From positions 6,817 through 14,410 of the forward strand of contig DFCD01000082.1 of the NCBI GenBank assembly GCA_002366885.1: 7,594 nucleotides of DNA, in the 5' to 3' direction. Under the pieces are notes generated by a model, which was given only the letters and a program-made list of their open reading frames with translations, did no database searches and was not told where the DNA came from. Of this stretch, positions 1 to 5,504 are shown piece by piece (within the stretch, counting starts at the first letter, position 1; each line of letters begins with the position of its first letter). This DNA comes from Verrucomicrobia bacterium UBA3063 (GTDB taxonomy: Bacteria > Verrucomicrobiota > Verrucomicrobiia > Methylacidiphilales > Verrucolacustridaceae). The translations under genes and the position numbers were made by a program.

Positions 1-629
1 GCCCAGGTGATGTGCTGGTTGAAGAAGAGACGGACGAAACCGCCCCAGATCAGGCCGGTGAGGGCGCCAAACCAGGCAGAGTGGCCCATGAGCTGAGCCG
101 CCCCGGCGCCGATGAGGGCGGGAAGGGCGAGGCCGGCAAAGACCCATAGCCAGAAGGTGTGGTGGATAAAAACGATGATCGGATCCTTGAGCATGGCCCC
201 GGCGTATTTTTGAATGTCGGGCTTGAAGTCGTTGAGGATCCAGCCGACGTGGGCGTGCCAGAGGCTTTTGAGCGGAGAGTGGGGATCGTCCTCGTCGTCC
301 GAGTTAGCGTGGTGCTGGGTGTGGGTGGCGGCCCAGTGAAGGGCGGGGCCCTGCATGGCCATGGAGCCGGAGATGAGAAGGAGGGTTTTCAGCCAAGGCT
401 GGGCCTGAAAGGCCTTGTGGGTGAGCATGCGGTGAAAGCCGAGGGTGATGCCGAAGCCGCAGATGGCGTACATCACCAGGAGCAGGGCGAGATCGACCCA
501 GTTGACCCATTGGTTCCAAAGAAGGAAGACGGCGCTGATGACTCCGAAGATGGGAAGCCAAACCAAGGCCAAAAGGATGATTTTCGTCAGGGGTGTGGTT
601 GCATGGGCGTGTGTGATGGATGTGCTCAA
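1..629 (-). CDS. Fatty acid desaturase (acyl-CoA/acyl-lipid desaturase family), C-terminus cut by window edge
   Basis: This is the first 209 residues of a membrane di-iron fatty-acid desaturase, which puts a cis double bond into a fatty acyl chain in the cytoplasmic membrane. Two of the three family histidine boxes are visible: HRMLTH (residues 66-71, preceded by GFGITLGF) and HTQHH (103-107), the latter followed by an acidic DDEDDPHSP stretch as in stearoyl-CoA-type desaturases. SLWHAHVGW (122-130) and WGGFVRLFFNQHITW (195-209) also match the family; the third box (HNxHH) would lie outside the window. Hydrophobic segments are near residues 17-37, 46-64, 82-95, 151-175 and 177-195. No ATG is available in frame near the N-terminus. 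I chose the TTG at 627-629, the only start codon after the upstream in-frame TAG, with AAGGGA (640-645 on the reverse strand) 10 nt before it. Whether the substrate is acyl-CoA, acyl-ACP or phospholipid cannot be told from the sequence. Confidence 0.9.
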   Translation of the reverse strand, partial: MSTSITHAHATTPLTKIILLALVWLPIFGVISAVFLLWNQWVNWVDLALLLVMYAICGFGITLGFHRMLTHKAFQAQPWLKTLLLISGSMAMQGPALHWAATHTQHHANSDDEDDPHSPLKSLWHAHVGWILNDFKPDIQKYAGAMLKDPIIVFIHHTFWLWVFAGLALPALIGAGAAQLMGHSAWFGALTGLIWGGFVRLFFNQHITW

Positions 630-784
630 GCAGTAAGCTTCCCTTATCTACTCAAGGGGGGCAAGCGAAGTCGGAAGATTTCTTAGAATTGTTGCAAAGC
701 AATCACGGGTAAAGAGTAACGGGTGGCGGCTACTCGTTTATGTTTAAGTTTACGTTTACGAAAATGCGGAGTTGAAAGTTTGGA
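630..784. other. Intergenic spacer between the desaturase and the small membrane-protein gene
   Basis: This 155-bp stretch is noticeably richer in A/T than the flanking genes and has no credible coding frame. It contains the SD-like AAGGGA for the desaturase, a short palindrome TTGCAAAGCAA at 692-702, two copies of ACGGGT (705-710 and 719-724), a GAGTA/TACTC inverted pair (714-718 and 731-735) and the GTTTAN repeat listed separately. It should hold the desaturase promoter and any terminator for the accB operon, but I cannot point to a clear -35/-10 pair or a classical hairpin plus T-run. Confidence 0.5.
736..760. repeat. Hexanucleotide tandem repeat GTTTAN, four units
   Basis: Four consecutive six-base units read GTTTAT, GTTTAA, GTTTAC, GTTTAC, followed by G. 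The first five bases are identical in all units and only the sixth varies. It sits in the spacer just downstream of the last gene of the accB operon. It is too short for a satellite; it may be part of a dispersed intergenic repeat, but that needs the rest of the genome. Confidence 0.6.
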
Positions 785-1075
785 TTAACGGCGTGGGGGG
801 TGGCGCATGACGGTGAAGAAGAAGATCATTTCCAGGCCGTAGATCAGAGCAAGGACACCAAGAAAGACGTCGAAGCGGGCGAGGGGCAGGCTGGTGAATC
901 CGCGGAGGAGGGCGTAGGCGAGAAGCGGCACCCCGAGCATTTTGGTGGAAAGGAGCAGGCGGGGTTTAAGTTCCCGATATTTCGGATGAAGGAAAGTCAG
1001 GGATAGGGTCAGGGCCACGGAGCCCATAACGATAAGGAGAAGCAGGACCAGCGAGATCTCCTCGGCAGGTTGCAT
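785..1075 (-). CDS. Small membrane protein of unknown function (96 aa, three predicted helices)
   Basis: I do not recognise this protein. It is 96 residues with three hydrophobic segments, at about 8-29, 46-60 and 69-90, and ends in the basic tail RHPPRR. The loop HPKYRELKPR between helices 1 and 2 is basic and the N-terminus carries two Glu, so the positive-inside rule suggests N-out, C-in. There is no signal peptidase site, cysteine pair or known motif. The ATG (1073-1075) lies one base after the TGA of the PfkB-family kinase (TGA-G-ATG) and has no SD of its own, so translation is probably coupled and the gene looks like the last member of the accB-accC-thiE-pfkB run. Start, stop and tight spacing support a real gene; function is open. 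Confidence 0.75.
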   Translation of the reverse strand: MQPAEEISLVLLLLIVMGSVALTLSLTFLHPKYRELKPRLLLSTKMLGVPLLAYALLRGFTSLPLARFDVFLGVLALIYGLEMIFFFTVMRHPPRR

Positions 1076-1076
1076 C

Positions 1077-1982
1077 TCAGGGGGCCGGATTGATGAGGCG
1101 CAGAAGCTCCTGCCGGCGGCGGCTCAGTTCCTTTTCGGAAAGGGAGGCGAGGCGGTGCAGGCTGAAATCCTCCACGGTGAAGGAGGCGAGGACGGTGCCC
1201 TCGATGACGCCCTTGGCGAGGGTGGGGAGATCGACGCCTTTCTGACCGGCGAGGTAACCGGCGAGGCCACCGGCAAAAGTGTCGCCCGCGCCCGTGGGGT
1301 CGAGGACCTGTTCGAGGGGAATGGCCGGGGCGGCGAAGGCGCCTTCCGGGCCGGCGAGGAAGCAGCCGTGTTCCCCTTTTTTGATGGCGACATATTTCGG
1401 GCCGCGTTCGCGGAGCCAGCGGGAGGCCTTGAGGAGGTTGGGCTCGTCGGCGAGCTGCTTGGCCTCGGAGTCGTTGAGGATGAGGAGATCGATCCGGCCG
1501 AGAAGTTCCAGCAGGCGGGGGCGGGCGGTGTTGATCCAGAGGTCCATGGTGTCGGCGATGACGAACCCGGGCTTTTCCATCTGGTCGAGGACGCTGTGTT
1601 GAAGATCGGGCGTGAGGTTGCCAAGCATGGCAAAGGGGAGTTTTTTGAGCCCGGCGGGAAGGACGGGTTTGAAATCGGCGAGGACGTTGAGTTCCGTGGA
1701 GATGGTCCGGCGGTTGTTCATGTTTTCCTCGTAGACGCCGTGCCAGCGGAAGGTCTTGCCGGAGGTGACCTGGAGGCCGGTCAGGTCAATGCCTCGTTTT
1801 TCCCAGACGGCCCGGTGATGGGCGGGGAAATCCTGGCCGACGACGCTGACCAGGCTGACGGGGGCGTGGAAGCTGGCGGCGAGCCCGGCAAAGGAGGCGG
1901 AGCCACCGAGGAGGTCGGAGCGTTCCCCGTGCGGGGTTTCCACCCGGTCGATGCCCACGGTGCCGACAACGAGGACGCTCAT
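1077..1982 (-). CDS. PfkB-family carbohydrate/nucleoside kinase, substrate unknown
   Basis: This 301-residue cytoplasmic protein is a ribokinase/PfkB-superfamily kinase that phosphorylates a sugar-type or nucleoside hydroxyl with ATP. The N-terminal beta strand MSVLVVGTVGID leads to the substrate-side glycine motif GGSASFAG (26-33). The second PfkB signature DPTGAGDTFAGG (228-239) supplies the anion hole and the catalytic base Asp234. NDSEAKQL (170-177) and KKGEHGC (201-207) are further family blocks. The overall pattern, including TELNVLADFKPVLP (96-109) and GNLTPD (121-126), resembles a PfkB subfamily I recall from Bacteroidota/Chlorobi-type genomes that has no proven substrate. The ATG at 1980-1982 overlaps the thiE stop as ATGA. 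The reading frame stays open 230 codons further upstream, but that stretch is antisense-like low-complexity Arg/Pro sequence over thiE and is not part of the protein. It could be an adenosine-kinase-like, fructokinase-like or ribokinase-like enzyme; the sequence alone does not decide. Confidence 0.9.
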   Translation of the reverse strand: MSVLVVGTVGIDRVETPHGERSDLLGGSASFAGLAASFHAPVSLVSVVGQDFPAHHRAVWEKRGIDLTGLQVTSGKTFRWHGVYEENMNNRRTISTELNVLADFKPVLPAGLKKLPFAMLGNLTPDLQHSVLDQMEKPGFVIADTMDLWINTARPRLLELLGRIDLLILNDSEAKQLADEPNLLKASRWLRERGPKYVAIKKGEHGCFLAGPEGAFAAPAIPLEQVLDPTGAGDTFAGGLAGYLAGQKGVDLPTLAKGVIEGTVLASFTVEDFSLHRLASLSEKELSRRRQELLRLINPAP

Positions 1983-2665
1983 AAGGGAACAGCTTCCTTC
2001 ACGGAGGAGGCGGAGCCAAGCCGGGAAAGAATCTCCCGGGCGGCCGAGGCGGGATCCTTGGCGAGCAGCAGGTGGGATACGACGCAGACGCGTTGCGCGC
2101 CGTGCCGGGCGGCTTCGGCGACGCGGTCGGGGTTCAGTCCGCCGATGCAAAAGAACGGGACGGTGATCCTGCCGGTGATCTCCCGAATTTTTTCCGGGCC
2201 GATGGGCGGGTAGTCGGGCTTGGTGCCGGTGGCGTAGAGGGGGCCGAAACCGAGGTAGTCGGCGCCAACCGCTTGGCCGGCCACGGCTTGGCAGGGGGAA
2301 TGTGTGGAGAGGCCGAGAATTGCCGAAGATCCGAGCATTTTCCTGGCTTCGGGGATGCCGAGGTCGTCCTGGCCGAGGTGGCAACCGGCGGCGCCGGAGG
2401 GAGCCACGAGGTTGGGATAGTCGTTCAGGATCAGCGGGAGGCCAAGTTGGGCCAGCACCGGGGCGAGGATGCGGGCGTGGGTGAGGATTTCCCCCTGGGA
2501 AAGGGTTTTGGCGCGGATCTGGAAGATGCCGGCGCCACCGGCGGCAAGCTGGCGGGCGAGGTCGGGCCAGCGGGCGGGTGGGGCGTAGGCGGCGTCGAGG
2601 ATGGCGTACAGCCGGGCGTTTTGGAGGGCGGTGTGGGCGAGGCCGGGATCCAGAACCGGCGGCAT
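1979..2665 (-). CDS. thiE: Thiamine-phosphate synthase
   Basis: ThiE joins HMP pyrophosphate and thiazole phosphate (or its carboxylate) to give thiamine phosphate in the cytoplasm. The 228-residue TIM-barrel protein shows the family blocks in order: FQIRAK (48-53), NDYPNLV (81-87), GCHLGQDDLG (94-103), GLSTHS (118-123), DYLGFGPLYATGTKPD (136-151), FFCIGGLNPD (171-180) and a phosphate-binding stretch near VCVVSHLL (193-200). Length is slightly above the usual 205-220 because of about 15 extra N-terminal residues before ARLYAILD. The ATG (2663-2665) follows the accC TGA after three bases and has only a weak SD inside accC, which implies translational coupling; its own stop overlaps the kinase start by four bases. 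No other thiamine gene (thiC, thiD, thiG, thiM) is nearby and I see no TPP riboswitch in the spacer upstream of accB, so thiE here is probably not under classical TPP control. Confidence 0.95.
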   Translation of the reverse strand: MPPVLDPGLAHTALQNARLYAILDAAYAPPARWPDLARQLAAGGAGIFQIRAKTLSQGEILTHARILAPVLAQLGLPLILNDYPNLVAPSGAAGCHLGQDDLGIPEARKMLGSSAILGLSTHSPCQAVAGQAVGADYLGFGPLYATGTKPDYPPIGPEKIREITGRITVPFFCIGGLNPDRVAEAARHGAQRVCVVSHLLLAKDPASAAREILSRLGSASSVKEAVPL

Positions 2666-2668
2666 GGC

Positions 2669-4030
2669 TCAAGATCCGCTTTGGACTTTTTTCTCGAAAA
2701 ACCGCTCGAGGAAATGGGTGGAGTATTTGCCCCGGCGAAAGTCCTGATCCCGGACGATCCGTTGTCCGAGCGGGATGGTGGTTTTGACTCCCCGGATGAT
2801 GGTTTCATCGAGGGCGCGCTGCAGCCGGGCGATGGCGGTGGCACGGTCGGGGCCCACAGCGATCAACTTGCCGATCATGGAGTCGTAAAACGGGGGGATG
2901 GAGTAGCCGCCGTACATGTGGGAGTCCATCCGGATGCCAATGCCGCCCGGAGGATAGTACAAGCTGATGGTTCCCGGGCAGGGGCGGAAGTCCATGGCGG
3001 GGTCCTCGGCATTGATGCGGAATTCGATGGCGTGGCGCTGGGGGCGGAGATTTTCGAATTCGGACGGGATCCGTTCCCCGGCGGCGATCTTGATCTGTTC
3101 CTTGACCAGGTCGATGCCGTAGACCTCCTCGGTCACGGGGTGCTCCACCTGGATGCGGGTGTTCATTTCAAGGAAGTAGTAGTTGCCCTTGCCGTCGACA
3201 AGGAACTCCATGGTGCCGGCGTTCTCGTAGTGGACGGCCTCGGCCAGCTTGATGGCGGCGCGGCCCATGCGCTTGCGGAGATCCCCGTCGATCAACGGTG
3301 AGGGGGCCTCTTCGAGAAGTTTCTGGTGCCGGCGCTGGATGGAGCAGTCGCGTTCCCCGAGGTGAACGATCTTGCCGCGGCTGTCACCGAGGATCTGGAA
3401 CTCGATGTGGTGGGGCTCCTCGATGAATTTTTCCAGGTAGACCTCCGGGTTGCCAAAAGCCTTTTCGGCCTCCATGCGGGCGGCGAGGAAGCCTTTGACG
3501 AGGCTGACATCGTTGTGGGCGGGACGCATGCCCTTGCCACCGCCGCCGGCGACGGCCTTGATCATGACCGGATAACCGATTTTTTTGGCAGCCTTGATGG
3601 CCTCCTGTTCGGTTTGTACAGGGCCGTCGCTCCCCGGGGGGATGGGGACTCCGGCCTTGCGGGCATTTTCCCGGGCGAGGGACTTGTCGCCCATCCTCCG
3701 GATGGAATCGGGGGAGGGGCCGATAAAGCGGATGTTGCAGGACTGGCAGACCTCGGCGAAGTGGGCGCTTTCGGAAAGGAAGCCGTAGCCGGGATGGATG
3801 GCATCGACGTCCCCCACCTCGGCGGCGGAGATGATGCGGTCAATCTTGAGGTAGCTTTGCGGGCTCGGCCCTGGGCCGATGCAGATGGCCTCATCGGCCG
3901 CCTGGACATGAAGGGAATCGTGGTCCGGCTCCGAATAGACCGCCAGGGTGCGGATGCCGAGGTCCTTGCAGGCGCGGATTACCCGGAGGGCGATTTCGCC
4001 GCGGTTGGCGATGAGGACTTTGTCGAACAT
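2669..4030 (-). CDS. accC: Biotin carboxylase subunit of acetyl-CoA carboxylase
   Basis: AccC carboxylates the biotin on AccB using ATP and bicarbonate, the first half-reaction of malonyl-CoA synthesis. At 453 residues it matches the bacterial length (about 447-455). The biotin-carboxylase N-domain runs from KVLIANRGEIA (4-14) through HPGYGFLSE (79-87). The ATP-grasp core contains Lys116 (GDK), Lys158 (MIKAV), the glycine loop GGGGKGMR (162-169), EKFIEEPHHIEFQILGD (200-216), HLGERDCSIQRRHQK (223-237), Glu275 and the active-site block EMNTRIQVEHPVTE (288-301) with Glu288, Asn290 and Arg292. Arg338 (EFRINAED) and YDSMIGKL (382-389) complete the C-domain. All residues I can check are intact. It ends without a carrier domain, so it is the stand-alone subunit and not a fused acyl-CoA carboxylase. 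It lies 40 bp after accB and is followed by thiE after 3 bp. No clear SD precedes the ATG. Confidence 0.97.
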   Translation of the reverse strand: MFDKVLIANRGEIALRVIRACKDLGIRTLAVYSEPDHDSLHVQAADEAICIGPGPSPQSYLKIDRIISAAEVGDVDAIHPGYGFLSESAHFAEVCQSCNIRFIGPSPDSIRRMGDKSLARENARKAGVPIPPGSDGPVQTEQEAIKAAKKIGYPVMIKAVAGGGGKGMRPAHNDVSLVKGFLAARMEAEKAFGNPEVYLEKFIEEPHHIEFQILGDSRGKIVHLGERDCSIQRRHQKLLEEAPSPLIDGDLRKRMGRAAIKLAEAVHYENAGTMEFLVDGKGNYYFLEMNTRIQVEHPVTEEVYGIDLVKEQIKIAAGERIPSEFENLRPQRHAIEFRINAEDPAMDFRPCPGTISLYYPPGGIGIRMDSHMYGGYSIPPFYDSMIGKLIAVGPDRATAIARLQRALDETIIRGVKTTIPLGQRIVRDQDFRRGKYSTHFLERFFEKKVQSGS

Positions 4031-4048
4031 GGCGGGGCGGCACTGGGA

Positions 4049-4063
4049 GGAGGGTTTCCCCCC
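4049..4063 (-). other. Hairpin in the accB-accC intercistronic gap
   Basis: On the transcribed strand the 40-nt gap between accB and accC holds GGGGGGAAACCCTCC, which can fold into a six-pair stem (one G-U pair) closed by an AAA loop. No T-run follows, so it is not a terminator. It could stabilise the 5' end of the downstream message or tune the accB:accC ratio, or be chance in GC-rich DNA. Confidence 0.35.
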
Positions 4064-4070
4064 GTCAGGG

Positions 4071-4556
4071 TCAGACGGGTTTGATACGGAAGAGGGGCTT
4101 GCCGAACTCCACCGGTTTGCCGTTTTCCGCGAGAATTTCTATGATGGTACCAGTCATCTCTGCCTTGATCTCATTCATCACTTTCATGGCCTCGATGATG
4201 CAGACCACCGTCTCGGCATTGACGACCGTGCCCACCTCCACATAGGCAGGGGCATCCGGGGCCGGGGAAGAGTAGAAGGTTCCCACCATCGGGGAGTTGA
4301 TGGTGGGGAGGGTGGGTGTGGCTGGGGCGGTCGGGGAGATGGGGGCGGTGCTTGTCGGGACGGCTAAGGGGACCCCGGCGCTGACCGGCAGCACCGTCGG
4401 GGCGGGAATCAGCCCAGAACCGGTGGTGACAACTTGGGGCTCCCCGTCCGGGCCACGGCGGATGCGGATTTTGGTGCCATCTTTTTCATATTCGAACTCG
4501 GTGAGTCCGTTTTTCCGCATCAGGTCGATGATCCCCTTGATCTCTTTAATATCCAT
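4071..4556 (-). CDS. accB: Biotin carboxyl carrier protein of acetyl-CoA carboxylase
   Basis: AccB carries the biotin that AccC carboxylates and the AccA/AccD carboxyltransferase then uses to make malonyl-CoA. The 161-residue protein has an N-terminal helical region ending in a charged IRIRRG strand (30-35), a flexible linker rich in Pro, Ala, Thr and Val (about 45-86), and the C-terminal biotinyl domain beginning INSPMVGTFY (86-95). The biotin attachment motif EAMKVMNEI (122-130) places the modified lysine at 125. The short 'thumb' insertion typical of acetyl-CoA carboxylase BCCPs is present as SSPAPDAPAYVEVG (96-109). Length fits the usual 150-165. This is the first gene of the accB-accC-thiE-pfkB run. 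The ATG at 4554-4556 is preceded by pyrimidine-rich TTGGTTCTCCT with no SD, and by the AT-rich region with an inverted repeat. efp, a common neighbour in other bacteria, is absent. Confidence 0.97.
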   Translation of the reverse strand: MDIKEIKGIIDLMRKNGLTEFEYEKDGTKIRIRRGPDGEPQVVTTGSGLIPAPTVLPVSAGVPLAVPTSTAPISPTAPATPTLPTINSPMVGTFYSSPAPDAPAYVEVGTVVNAETVVCIIEAMKVMNEIKAEMTGTIIEILAENGKPVEFGKPLFRIKPV

Positions 4557-4643
4557 AGGAGAACCAAGGCTAAACCTTAGGATAGAGGAAAATCAAAAAT
4601 AAAATACTTTAAAGTTAAAGTAAGGTATATATGGCCGTATTTT
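4557..4643 (-). promoter_or_regulatory. AT-rich upstream region of the accB operon (likely promoter)
   Basis: These 87 bp between the holB stop and the accB start are strongly A/T-rich in a GC-rich neighbourhood, with runs such as TATATA, TATTTTATTTTTGA and TTTAAC on the transcribed strand, which is typical of a promoter. Several -10-like hexamers occur, so I cannot fix one -35/-10 pair. I see no strong rho-independent terminator for holB here. Near the gene, CTAAGGTTTAGCCTTGG forms a short imperfect stem (AAGG/CCTT core). The promoter call is inferred from composition and position. Confidence 0.5.
4605..4622. promoter_or_regulatory. Perfect 7+7 bp inverted repeat upstream of accB (candidate operator)
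   Basis: TACTTTA, spacer AAGT, TAAAGTA form an exact dyad, centred about 57 bp upstream of the accB ATG. The inner ten bases ACTTTAAAGT are themselves a perfect palindrome. Position and symmetry suit a dimeric transcription factor controlling fatty-acid synthesis. I do not recognise it as a FapR, FabT or FadR site, and AT-rich DNA produces chance dyads more readily. Confidence 0.4.
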
Positions 4644-5504
4644 TTATGAATTTAGGCCTGAAATACGAAGACATGCTACTTCTATGGCAAGGGTTTGGTC
4701 TACATTTCGGGCCAGTGCTTGGCGGAGTTTTTCCAGAGATTCGACTTCCCGGACGATTTCCGGGCTTAGATTCCCGTTTGCCCGTGCCCAAGCAGCCCGG
4801 ATCAGGTGGGAAATGACGTCCTCCCGGATGCGCACCAACTGCCCTGCTGCGGCGGCGCTTTGGGTGCTTTCCTCTTCCTCCCTGTCGTCTTTTTCCTCCT
4901 CGCCTGATTTGGCTTCGAGTTTCTGGCGAGAGGACAGGAGAAAGGACTGGAGAAGCGCGGCTCGGCGGTAGGCTTCCAAGGCATCCGCTGGGCTGGGCTT
5001 TTCCCATTCGCTGACCAGTTCCTCGATCCCGGGGATGCTTTCGGGATTCAGGGCCGGGATGACCGGGAAGGTCAGGCACCGGGAGCGGACCGTGGGAAGA
5101 AGGGCTTCCGGTCGGTCGGAGGTGAGGAGGAGGAGGGAGTGGTCGGGCGGTTCCTCGAGGGTCTTGAGAAAGGCGTTGGCGGCTTCGGCCGGCGGAATGC
5201 ACATCCGTTCCGCCTCGAGAATCAGGGCCACCTTAAGGGGGGCGCGGTGGGGCCTGCGGGAGAGGGCGTGTTCCAGCTGGCGGACCTGGGCGATGGAGAC
5301 TCTCCGGGATTTGGATTCCGGCCGGAGGAGAAAAAAATCCGGATGACCCTCGGGATCGGCATCCAGCAGGTTGGTGGCGAGTCCGCGGCCCAGCTTCTCC
5401 AGCTCGGCGGGGGGAGCCCCGGTCAGCAAATGGGCGTGGGCAAGGCGTCCTTCCCGGGCCGCCCCGGCAAAAACCTCCTCAACGCGGGAGGGAGGGAAAG
5501 GCAC
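4644..5504 (-). CDS. holB: DNA polymerase III delta-prime subunit (clamp loader)
   Basis: Delta-prime is the non-ATPase, stator-like AAA+ subunit of the replication clamp loader. Numbering from the GTG start, an N-terminal AHAHLLTG (about 22-29) is followed by a degenerate P-loop lacking GxxGxGK, as expected for delta-prime. The Walker-B-like strand VALILEAERM (92-101), AANAFLKTLEEPP (108-120) and SRC sensor motif (141-143) are clear. The four-Cys zinc module found in E. coli delta-prime and DnaX is missing. A strongly acidic stretch (EEEKDDREEEE, about 202-212) sits in the C-terminal region. Two starts are possible: TTG at 5529-5531 (295 aa) or GTG at 5502-5504 (286 aa). I prefer the GTG because AGAAGGA (5513-5519 on the reverse strand) lies 8 nt ahead. 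Either way it overlaps the end of tmk (26 or 53 bp). The tmk-holB pairing is common in bacteria and supports the call. Confidence 0.88.
   Translation of the reverse strand: MPFPPSRVEEVFAGAAREGRLAHAHLLTGAPPAELEKLGRGLATNLLDADPEGHPDFFLLRPESKSRRVSIAQVRQLEHALSRRPHRAPLKVALILEAERMCIPPAEAANAFLKTLEEPPDHSLLLLTSDRPEALLPTVRSRCLTFPVIPALNPESIPGIEELVSEWEKPSPADALEAYRRAALLQSFLLSSRQKLEAKSGEEEKDDREEEESTQSAAAAGQLVRIREDVISHLIRAAWARANGNLSPEIVREVESLEKLRQALARNVDQTLAIEVACLRISGLNS

Noticed and set aside
159..686. Plus-strand open frame (175 codons) opposite the desaturase
   Set aside because: The minus-strand frame has both histidine boxes and membrane segments; the plus frame is a low-complexity shadow.
1155..2213. 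Plus-strand open frame (352 codons) opposite the PfkB kinase
   Set aside because: Antisense to a clearly conserved kinase, biased Gly/Glu/Ala composition and no SD or domain; a third-position GC artefact.
1983..2672. 230-codon N-terminal extension of the PfkB kinase frame
   Set aside because: It overlaps all of thiE in another frame, is Arg/Pro-rich, and the kinase family starts at the MSVLVVGTVG strand, so this is not a real fusion.
2072..3301. Long plus-strand open frame (409 codons) opposite thiE and accC
   Set aside because: It is antisense to two intact conserved genes, is rich in Gly/Asp/Ala as expected from the complement of high-GC coding DNA, and shows no family motif.
3326..4084. 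Plus-strand open frame (252 codons) opposite accC
   Set aside because: Complement of the conserved biotin carboxylase; no recognisable protein features of its own.
4557..4643. TPP riboswitch or other leader controlling the thiE-containing operon
   Set aside because: The spacer is only 87 bp and AT-rich, and I could not find the conserved THI-box core; too short and wrong composition for a TPP riboswitch.
4615..5202. Minus-strand 195-codon open frame overlapping holB
   Set aside because: Pro/Arg/Ser-rich shadow of holB in another frame; the holB frame carries LEEPP and SRC motifs.
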